A stretch of 7,228 nucleotides of DNA from Bacteroidota bacterium (GTDB lineage Bacteria; Bacteroidota; Bacteroidia; Flavobacteriales_F; PHOS-HE28). Both the position numbers and the translations under genes were made by a program. This document shows, one piece after another, positions 1-6,600 of this stretch; within the stretch, counting starts at the first letter, position 1; each line of letters starts with the position of its first letter. Location: assembly GCA_023428865.1 (NCBI GenBank), contig JAEYWT010000099.1, positions 1 to 7,228 on the forward strand, in the 5' to 3' direction. The notes under the pieces are model-generated. The model was not told the origin of the DNA. It made no database searches and saw only the letters and a program-made list of their open reading frames with translations.

Positions 1-275
1 GCCTCGTTCAGGTCGCGCGCCGTGCGCTGCATGAAGTTGAACAGCTCGCGGTCCTGATCGACAGAGATGACCTCAGATGCACCGCGCGAAAGGAATTCCA
101 AGGAGATGTTGCCCGTTCCAGCGAAGAGGTCGAGCACGCGGATGCCGTCCAACGCAACGCTATGTTGCAACACATTGAAGAGTCCCTCTTTTGCGAAATC
201 CGTTGTCGGTCGCGCTTCCATCTCGTTCGGGGGATGGAGCCTGCGGTTGCGGTACTTGCCGCCTACGATACGCAT
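1..275 (-). CDS. rsmD: 16S rRNA (guanine(966)-N2)-methyltransferase RsmD, N-terminal part (3' end outside window)
   Basis: This is a cytoplasmic SAM-dependent methyltransferase that modifies one guanine of 16S rRNA (G966 in E. coli numbering) during small-subunit assembly. Only the first 91 codons and part of codon 92 are visible, and the frame runs off the left edge. The protein starts MRIVGGKYRNRRL, the typical RsmD opening. RPTTDFAKEGLFNVL (residues 22-36) is the conserved segment before the Rossmann fold. VLDLFAGTG (47-55) is SAM-binding motif I, and VDQD (72-75) carries the acidic residue expected to bind the SAM ribose. The catalytic NPPY motif would lie outside the window. The ATG at 275-273 was chosen because MRIVGG is the family's normal N-terminus; it overlaps the end of the DUF3822-like gene by 13 nt, which suggests translational coupling. 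No Shine-Dalgarno sequence is visible. The family assignment is secure. The length and intactness of the full gene cannot be judged here. Confidence 0.93.
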   Translation of the reverse strand, partial: MRIVGGKYRNRRLHPPNEMEARPTTDFAKEGLFNVLQHSVALDGIRVLDLFAGTGNISLEFLSRGASEVISVDQDRELFNFMQRTARDLNE

Positions 276-1069
276 GCGGATTGGTCGAAGGCCGCCAGCC
301 AACGTTCCGGTTCAGCAACGGCGCCTCCGGTTGTCGTTGATGGAACAGCAGCCAATATGGTGGAGAAGTAGGTGCTCAGCAATGCGCGATCCGCCGAGGT
401 CAGGTGCGTACCTCCTGCATGCAATCGAATGGACTCCGGGGTGTGACCAGTGCGCTCGGTTGCCAGTAAACAGTAGTACAGGAGATCCTCCGAAGTACGC
501 GCCGGATAGGATGTGCTCAGCAGGAGCTCACCTTTCGATGCGATCGCGACATCCACGCGTTCCGCACCCCGGTGGAAGAGCAGAACGGGCCCAGCGTGCG
601 ATCGGGCGCGTGTACCATGCACCAGCACGGCTTGCAACGGCAGACTGCGTGCGATGGGGAACCGCTCCAGGATCGTACGTTCGTGGGCGGCTTCATTCAC
701 ATACAAGCACTGTGCACTGATCGTGTTCACCGGTTCTTCACGAACCGCATTACCGGGCAGCTTTCCGAACACCAGCTTCAGGTGGTCCGCTGAGGTGCCG
801 GGTTCCAATGCGCCATCCGGTACCAAGGTGCTCCATTCTGGCAAGGAAACGTACGTCACCGATCGCGGTCGTTCAGGTAGGTCGGCATGGCGCAAGACGT
901 TCAGGTCCGGTGCCCACGCCATAGCGGTCACCTCATCAGTGGCAAGGTCGCGCGCCACCCATGCGGCAAGGTCCGGGCCGATCACCATGCCCACATGATG
1001 CGCGCGTTCAGCATCGGCGGTGTGGCTCTTTGCGCGGAAGGCGCCGGTCATGTTCAGTTCAGTGGCCAT
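263..1069 (-). CDS. DUF3822-like protein of unknown function, middle gene of the rsmD operon
   Basis: This is a 268-aa protein of unknown function that I assign to the DUF3822 family by sequence feel and context. The most family-like segment is residues 180-220, containing GELLLSTSYPARTSEDLLYY followed by a stretch ending in LHAGG. LPEWSTLVPDGALE (76-89) and LYVNEAAHERTILERFP (122-138) also fit. I see no signal peptide or membrane segment, so it is probably cytosolic. DUF3822 members often sit beside rsmD in Bacteroidota and have been suggested to have an actin-like ATPase fold; I cannot confirm that fold here. The start is uncertain. ATG at 1069 gives an 11-nt overlap with the upstream membrane-protein gene, in keeping with the 13-nt overlap with rsmD downstream. 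An in-frame ATG at 1105 would add 12 residues inside the upstream gene, and one at 1051 would remove six. None has a Shine-Dalgarno sequence. A link to ribosome maturation is inference from the neighbour only. Confidence 0.8.
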   Translation of the reverse strand: MATELNMTGAFRAKSHTADAERAHHVGMVIGPDLAAWVARDLATDEVTAMAWAPDLNVLRHADLPERPRSVTYVSLPEWSTLVPDGALEPGTSADHLKLVFGKLPGNAVREEPVNTISAQCLYVNEAAHERTILERFPIARSLPLQAVLVHGTRARSHAGPVLLFHRGAERVDVAIASKGELLLSTSYPARTSEDLLYYCLLATERTGHTPESIRLHAGGTHLTSADRALLSTYFSTILAAVPSTTTGGAVAEPERWLAAFDQSACVS

Positions 1070-1364
1070 GCGCGGTGGTGTCGCCGATGGATTCGAGCCG
1101 CTCAAGGGGTGCAGGATGTTTGTCGCGATAGTTCCGGTAGGCCAAGGTCAGCGCTGTTACCGCGAAAACGATGCCGAGTACGGTGCCGGTGCGTTCAGAG
1201 AAATAGCCGTATTGCATCAGTATCGCCACTAACCCGGCCAGCAAAGCCAGCGCGGCGCCGAGCATCATGTGCAGGCCCTGACCTTCCATGGCGCCGATCA
1301 CCAATAAGGTGCCACCGGCCAACATCAGAAAGACCGCGATCACGTTGAACAACAACTTTTTCAT
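1059..1364 (-). CDS. small hypothetical membrane protein, first gene of the rsmD operon
   Basis: This 101-aa protein is not one I recognise. It shows three hydrophobic stretches: about residues 4-25 (after an MKK start), 32-51 and 60-76. The tail after residue 77 is hydrophilic, charged and about 25 residues long, ending TTAHGH. It is therefore very likely an inner-membrane protein. The first stretch follows a lysine pair and could be misread as a signal peptide, but there is no clear cleavage site and two more spans follow. Positive charges lie on both sides of the third span, so the topology is ambiguous. The ATG at 1364-1362 is the only good start and has no clear Shine-Dalgarno sequence. 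A Bacteroidota-type -7 element lies 17 nt upstream, so this looks like the lead gene of a three-gene transcript ending in rsmD. The codon pattern and the tight overlap support a real gene. No function can be assigned. Confidence 0.72.
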   Translation of the reverse strand: MKKLLFNVIAVFLMLAGGTLLVIGAMEGQGLHMMLGAALALLAGLVAILMQYGYFSERTGTVLGIVFAVTALTLAYRNYRDKHPAPLERLESIGDTTAHGH

Positions 1365-1381
1365 GCCCTGCGAACAGCGGC

Positions 1382-1389
1382 CAAAAGTA
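1382..1389 (-). promoter_or_regulatory. Bacteroidota-type -7 promoter element (TACTTTTG) for the rsmD operon
   Basis: On the minus strand these bases read TACTTTTG, an exact match to the TAnnTTTG -7 element used by the primary sigma factor of Bacteroidota. It ends 17 nt before the ATG of the 101-aa membrane-protein gene, which would give a leader of roughly ten nucleotides. No TTG -33 element is seen at the expected spacing upstream, where the sequence is G/C-rich, so the promoter may be weak or depend on an activator. Position and orientation fit. Transcription has not been shown. Confidence 0.5.
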
Positions 1390-1421
1390 GGATAAATTCA
1401 CCCCGCGACCCGGCGGTTCCA

Positions 1422-1435
1422 GCGTTATCGAACGC
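1422..1435. repeat. short inverted repeat (GCGTT-ATCG-AACGC) in the divergent intergenic region
   Basis: This is a 5-bp perfect inverted repeat with a 4-nt loop, 21 nt upstream of the helicase start codon. It lies in the 92-bp gap (1365-1456) between the divergent rsmD operon and the helicase gene. It could be a small operator or a hairpin in the helicase leader, but a repeat this short is expected by chance. No plus-strand TAnnTTTG element is visible; the nearest candidate, TAAATTCA at 1393-1400, misses two of the six fixed bases. Confidence 0.2.
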
Positions 1436-1456
1436 CTGTGTCGGGCCACTCCAACG

Positions 1457-2896
1457 ATGTCATCACAGGTCCATGGAACCAAGATCGGCACGCGCTTGCT
1501 CGATGCGCTCGGCCATGCACCCACAGCGGGTCAGGAGCGTGCGGCCATGGCCTTGGAACGATTGCTCAGGACAACGAAGGAACGTACGGCCTTGGTGCTG
1601 AAAGGCTATGCTGGCACGGGTAAGACCACCTTGGTGGGTGCTTTGGTAAAAGTGCTTTCGGCCGAACGCAGACCCGTGGTGCTGCTAGCCCCGACCGGTC
1701 GCGCGGCGAAAGTGCTCTCGGCCTATGCTGGCCGACTGGCTTCTACCATACACCGAAGGATCTATCGCGCAGCGAACGAGGATGATGGTTACTTCGGCAT
1801 GCAAGTGGCACCGCACCGTGATCAGGGTGCTTTGTTCATCGTGGATGAGGCGTCCATGATCGGTAGGAGTGGCGCTGGTGATGGGCCATTCGGAGGCCGT
1901 GATCTCATGAGCGATCTTTTCGAACACATCTTCGCCGTTCCTGGAACACGGGTGCTCTTGATCGGTGATCCAGCCCAGTTGCCACCTGTTGGTAGCGATC
2001 ACAGTCCTGCGCTAGAACCGAAGGAACTACAAGCCTTCGGTGTGGTTGCCGGTATGGTTGAATTGACCGATGTGGTGCGCCAAGCGAGTGGGTCGGGTAT
2101 CCTTACCAACGCCACCGACCTGCGTACCATTTTGGCGCATGAAGAGCCGCGGATCCTTTTCCGACAAGGTTTCGATGATGTGATCCGCACCGATGGATAC
2201 GACCTGCAAGATGCCTTGGAGACCGCATATGCGCAGGATGGTGATGATGAAGTGTGCCTGATCTGCCGGAGCAATAAACGCGCCTACCAATACAGCCAGC
2301 AAGTGCGCGCACGCATCCACGGCTACGAAGAGGAACTCTGTTCCGGTGATCGCCTCATGGTGGTGAAGAACAACTATTTCTGGGCAGGCCAGAACGGCAA
2401 GGCGGAATTGATCGCGAACGGTGAGCAGTTCGTGGTGAACCGCGTACATGGTGTCGAAGAGCGGTATGGCATGCGCTTCGCGGACATCACCGCACGTTGG
2501 TGGAATGGGGTGGAGGAACGCGAATTGGAGGTGAAAGTGCTGTTGGATGTGCTCTCCATCGATGCACCTGCGCTACCTGGTCCGCGTTTGAAGCTGCTAC
2601 ACGAGAGCATCTTCAACAGTTATCCGGAAACCACCAAGGCCGCCCGTATGAAGCGGCTACGCGAGGATCCATATGCCCAGGCTTTGCAGGTGAAGTACGC
2701 CTACGCGGTCACAGCCCACAAGGCACAGGGCGGCCAATGGAACACGGTGTTCGTGGATCAGGGGTATGTGACCGAAGAGATGATCGACAAGGAATACGTG
2801 CGTTGGCTTTACACGGCGATCACGCGGGCTGGTAGACGTCTTTACCTGCTCAATTTCCACCCGCGCTTCTGGGGTGATGATGGGGTGACGGATTAA
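1457..2896 (+). CDS. RecD-like superfamily 1 DNA helicase (AAA family ATPase)
   Basis: This 479-aa, apparently complete SF1 helicase is predicted to use ATP to translocate on and unwind DNA, most likely in repair or recombination. Motifs in order: Q-like TAGQERAA (23-30); Walker A GYAGTGKTT (50-58) with K56; motif Ia LLAPTGRAAKVLS (76-88); Walker B FIVDEASM (127-134); motif III LLIGDPAQLPPVG (167-179); the UvrD_C_2-type motif YAYAVTAHKAQGGQW (414-428); and motif VI WLYTAITRA (450-458) with the arginine finger. The motif set and spacing match the RecD/Pif1 group. It is much shorter than RecD2 (about 700 aa) and lacks its N-terminal helix-hairpin-helix region, resembling the short RecD-like helicases common in Bacteroidota. 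No nuclease domain is visible. The ATG at 1457 was chosen because it precedes the Q-like motif by a normal distance; there is no Shine-Dalgarno sequence. It is transcribed alone, away from the rsmD operon and towards the NRPS operon. The helicase class is secure, the cellular role is not. Confidence 0.9.
   Translation: MSSQVHGTKIGTRLLDALGHAPTAGQERAAMALERLLRTTKERTALVLKGYAGTGKTTLVGALVKVLSAERRPVVLLAPTGRAAKVLSAYAGRLASTIHRRIYRAANEDDGYFGMQVAPHRDQGALFIVDEASMIGRSGAGDGPFGGRDLMSDLFEHIFAVPGTRVLLIGDPAQLPPVGSDHSPALEPKELQAFGVVAGMVELTDVVRQASGSGILTNATDLRTILAHEEPRILFRQGFDDVIRTDGYDLQDALETAYAQDGDDEVCLICRSNKRAYQYSQQVRARIHGYEEELCSGDRLMVVKNNYFWAGQNGKAELIANGEQFVVNRVHGVEERYGMRFADITARWWNGVEERELEVKVLLDVLSIDAPALPGPRLKLLHESIFNSYPETTKAARMKRLREDPYAQALQVKYAYAVTAHKAQGGQWNTVFVDQGYVTEEMIDKEYVRWLYTAITRAGRRLYLLNFHPRFWGDDGVTD
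2893..2896. other. overlapping convergent stop codons sharing a TTAA palindrome
   Basis: The helicase ends with TAA at 2894-2896. The phosphopantetheinyl transferase gene on the other strand ends with TAA read from 2895-2893. The two coding regions overlap by 3 nt within TTAA, leaving no intergenic space. I see no stem-loop with a T-tract nearby on either strand, so both transcripts must run into the opposing gene or end by a factor-dependent route. Confidence 0.95.
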
Positions 2897-3645
2897 GCGC
2901 CGAACAATAACACGTGCTCCACGGGCTTGGGGCTCGCCAGGCTGATGGAATGTCCCTCGCCAATGCGCCACGTACGCACGTGATATTCCGCTGCCGCCAT
3001 GGCGATGAATTCTGGATGTGCGATGGTGAGCTTGTTCACCGCCTCATCCACACGCAGCGAACGCAGGTCGTCCATGATCCCTACACCACTGGCTTTGAGA
3101 ACAGCTTCCTTGCGTGTCCAGAACTCCAGGAAGGTGCGCTTGGGTTGTTCACTTTGCGCGATACGGTGTTGTTCTTCCGGTGTGAAGTAGTGTGCGCTCA
3201 CCGCCTCGTGGTCCACACGGCGATCAATGGTCTCCACATCCACACCGATCTCAACAGAGCGGCAAACAGCGAAGGCGATCGCATCCTTCGTGTCGCTCAG
3301 GTTGAAATGTAATTCGCCATCGGGCAGGAAGGGTTTACCGAAACGGCCACGTTCTGCATGGATCGAGGCAGGTGAACGACCCAGGTAATGGGCGAGCAAC
3401 TCGCGCATCCAACCATGGCCAAGCATGAAGCGTTCGCGATCATTATCGAACTTGAACCGTGCCGCACGTGCCAATTCCTGTTCATCCAACAAGGACCGCA
3501 GTTCTACTTCACGCGGTCGTAGTTCAGCCAATTCAGCGAAGTGGATATGGCAGGGGGCCTCGCCAAGTGCCGGTGGTTCCACACGCAACACCGCCCGTTC
3601 ATCGGGTCCAGTGCAGTGGATCACCAACGGCCGCGACCCAATCAT
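2893..3645 (-). CDS. Sfp-type 4'-phosphopantetheinyl transferase
   Basis: This 250-aa enzyme transfers the 4'-phosphopantetheine arm of coenzyme A to the conserved serine of carrier domains, turning apo- into holo-protein in the cytoplasm. The length fits the Sfp/two-lobe class, not the roughly 120-aa AcpS class. GRFGKPFLP (100-108) and FNLSDTKD (114-121) are the segments before the active site. IGVDVE (133-138) supplies the Mg2+ ligands D136 and E138. FWTRKEAVLK (175-184) is the WxxKEAxxK signature with E180 and K184. All key residues are present. The ATG at 3645-3643 overlaps the TGA of the upstream NRPS in ATGA, so translation is probably coupled. The open frame continues upstream to 3792, but that part lies inside the NRPS coding region in another frame and is not family-like. 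The NRPS carrier serine S905 is its obvious partner. It might also serve other carrier proteins of the cell. Confidence 0.95.
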   Translation of the reverse strand: MIGSRPLVIHCTGPDERAVLRVEPPALGEAPCHIHFAELAELRPREVELRSLLDEQELARAARFKFDNDRERFMLGHGWMRELLAHYLGRSPASIHAERGRFGKPFLPDGELHFNLSDTKDAIAFAVCRSVEIGVDVETIDRRVDHEAVSAHYFTPEEQHRIAQSEQPKRTFLEFWTRKEAVLKASGVGIMDDLRSLRVDEAVNKLTIAHPEFIAMAAAEYHVRTWRIGEGHSISLASPKPVEHVLLFGA

Positions 3646-3658
3646 ACCACCGCGGCCG
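3628..3658 (-). promoter_or_regulatory. GC-rich hairpin carrying the NRPS stop / PPTase start in its loop
   Basis: Bases 3628-3635 (CGGCCGCG) are perfectly complementary to 3651-3658 (CGCGGCCG), giving an 8-bp stem made only of G-C pairs and a 15-nt loop (3636-3650). On the transcript the loop reads GUGGUAUGAUUGGGU. It holds both the NRPS stop UGA and the PPTase start AUG, in AUGA. The stem lies in the last NRPS codons and in codons 4-6 of the PPTase. There is no T-tract after it, so it does not look like a terminator. A role in coupling translation of the two genes is inference. The inverted repeat itself is read directly from the sequence. Confidence 0.5.
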
Positions 3659-6600
3659 CAGATGTATCCTTCTTCACGAGCACGCCTTCCATCACCCGGG
3701 CCAAGTCCGCTACGAGCGGTTCCTTGATGATGCTGTAGTGGTCGCCCTCGATGGTGCGTAGGATCACGCTGCCGTGTACGTGCTTCTTCCAACCCATGTC
3801 CGGTGTGCCTGGCGAGCCCACGGCCTTGATCACGGCTACATCACCATGATATGGTTTCGCCTTGTAGGCTAGGGTAGCATCGTCGTAGGTGTCGATGATG
3901 TTGAAGTTGCGCAACTTCATCGGTAGCACCTTGTTCATGCCGTGGATCATGCGCACGATGGTCCGCAACACGGGTTTCTTGATCGGGTCGTAGAACTTGC
4001 GTTCCTTCTGCATCACCTCAGCGAACGGCTCTGGTGCATAGCTGTCCAGCATGATCAGCATGGGCACTTCGTCACCCTGCTCCTTCAATTGACGGGCCAC
4101 CTCGTAGGCCACCACACCACCGAAGGAATAGCCTGCGATGTTGTAAGGCCCTTGTGGCAATAGTCGTTTGAATTCCTGCACATAGTGGGCCGCAATGCTC
4201 TCCACGGTGTCGTAGGTCATGGGTAGGCCATCCTCACCTTGGTGCGCGGTGCCATAGAAGGGCTGCTCTGCGCTCAAGTAGCGAGGCAGGAAGTGGTTCG
4301 CTTCATCACCATGCACGCACAGGATCGGAACGCGTGAGCCCTCACGTTTGATGGGTGTCACGTTCTTCAGCTCTGCCGCGACATCATCCGCACGAACAGC
4401 GCCCAGCTCCACAGCGAGTTCGGCAATGGTGGGCGAACGGAAGAGCAAGTTGAGCCCATAGGTCTTACCGAACTGTTGTTCGATCTGCGATAGCATCTGG
4501 ATACCCAGGATCGAGTGACCACCCAGATCGAAGAAGCTTTGGTGGATGCCGATATCCTCTACACCGAGGATCTTGTTCCAGATCGCGGCGATCTTCTTTT
4601 CCGTGGCGTTTCGCGGAGCCACATGTTCCACCGTCATCTGTAGCGCACGAAGGTCCGGGGCTGGCAGTTTCTTCTTGTCCACTTTGCCATTGGCGTTCAA
4701 GGGCAGCTCGTTCAGCAGCACATGGAAGGCTGGGAGCATGTAGGTGGGCAGGCGCTTCTCCAAGGCCGTTCGCACCATGGCGGTCAGCGCATCGCGGCGT
4801 TGGGTGTCCTTCTCCGGATCGAAGTCTGCCGGTACGATGTAGGCCACGAGCTGTTGCTCACCAGGACCATCTTTGCGCGCCACCACGACACGGTCACGAA
4901 TGCCGGGTATGGCACTGATGGCATTCTCTATCTCGCCTAGTTCGATACGGAATCCACGGATCTTCACCTGGCCATCGGCGCGGCCAACGAAGGCGATGCT
5001 GCCGTCAGGCTGCCACTTCACGATATCGCCGGTGCGGTACAGTTTGGCTCCGCTCTTGCCACTGAAAGGGTCATCGATAAAACGTTCAGCGGTAAGATCA
5101 TCCCGCTTCCAATAGCCGAGTGCCACACCGTCTCCACCGGCATACAGCTCGCCCTTCACGCCAACTGGAACCGGGTTCCGTTGCTCGTCGAGGATGTGGA
5201 CCGTGGTGTTGTTCAGTGGGAAACCGATGGGTACACCATCGCTCATGCTGGCCTCGCTGTTGATCGGGAAGCAGGTAGTGAAGGTGGTGTTCTCCGTTGG
5301 TCCGTAGCCGTTGATGAGTACGTTCGGACCGAGCGCCTTCAACGCCCGCTTGATGTGCGGCACACTAACGACATCGCCGCCGGTAAGGATGTGCTTCAGT
5401 CCGCGCAGGCGGTCCAATTGCTCATCCACCATCATGTTGAAGAGGCCCACGGTGAACCATACACTGGTCACCTTGTGCTTGGCGATGGTAGCACTGATCT
5501 CTGGCAAGGTCGGCTTCTGCTGCGGTTGCAGGACCAATCGAGCGCCGTTCAGTAGTGCGCCCCAGATCTCCAAGGTGCTTGCATCGAAGCTGATGTTGGA
5601 GAGTTGCAACCAGCACAGGTCCGGACCGAAACTGATGAAATTCTGTGAACGCACCAGACGTACGATGGCACGATGCGGTACCACCACGCCCTTCGGTGTT
5701 CCGGTGCTTCCGCTGGTGTACATGATGTACGCGGGTGCATCGGCAGTAAGCCTTGGCATCGCCGCATCCTCGCCGGCCGGTACGTCTTCGAGGAAGATGT
5801 TCCGTGCCTGGTGCTTCGGCAAAGCGTTCACCAGGTGGCGCTGGGTCAACATCACCTTCACGGCGGTATCGCCGAACATGAAGGCGAGGCGATCGGCAGG
5901 GTAACCGGGATCGAAGGGCACGAAACAACCTCCGGCTCGCAGGGTCGCGAGCATGGCCACGACCATGTCGAAGCTACGGTCCATGCAGAGGCCAACAGGT
6001 TCGCCGGGTTTCACGCCCATGGTGACCAAGGCTTTGCTCAAAGCATGCACCCGCTGCTGAAGATCGCGGTAGGTGAGTTTCTGGTCGTGCAGTTCCACAC
6101 TAACGCGGTCGCCGTACTTGTTCGCCACCTGATCGAAGAGGCTTCCGATGTCCTCTTTGGGATACGCCAACGCACGCCCGTGCCAGTCCGATTTGGGTAG
6201 TTGTTTCTCACCAACCAGGGCCACTTCGCCGATCAGATCACCGATGGTGGCGGCCGGTGCGGTCTGTATCCGTTTGATCAGGGCCACCAGCTGGTCCATC
6301 CAGTTGCGCACCGTGCCTTCGTTGAAGAGGTCGGTGTTGTAGCTCCATTCAAGCGTGAGGTCACCTTCGTTGCCTGTCGCGTTCAAGAAGAGTTCGAAGT
6401 TCTCGAAGGCGCGTGGGTTGCTGATGAAGCGATGTTGCAGGCCATCGAAGCCCACGCCATCGTCCATGTTCATGTCGATGTTGAACACTACGGGACACAA
6501 CGGGATACGGCCCGGTTCACGCGGCACATTGAGCTTACGCAACAAGGTGCCGAAGGTGTACTTCTGGTTGTCGAAGGCGTCGAGTACACCGGTCCTGCGT

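Noticed and set aside
67..720. A 217-aa plus-strand open frame across rsmD and the DUF3822-like gene
   Set aside because: Its translation is low in complexity and rich in Arg, Ser and Pro with no recognisable domain, and both opposing minus-strand genes are supported by family features.
1070..1105. A start at 1105 for the DUF3822-like protein
   Set aside because: It would lengthen the overlap with the upstream gene to 47 nt without adding recognisable family sequence. The start at 1069 is preferred but not proven.
1390..1456. A promoter for the helicase, with TAAATTCA at 1393-1400 as a possible -7 element
   Set aside because: Only four of six fixed positions of TAnnTTTG match and there is no TTG at the right spacing.
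2896..2960. An intrinsic terminator after the helicase gene
   Set aside because: I found no convincing stem-loop followed by a T-tract, and the region is coding on the minus strand.
3646..3792. A longer start for the PPTase at 3792
   Set aside because: The extra 49 residues overlap the NRPS thioesterase coding sequence in another frame and do not look like a PPTase N-terminus; the ATG in the ATGA overlap gives the normal family length.
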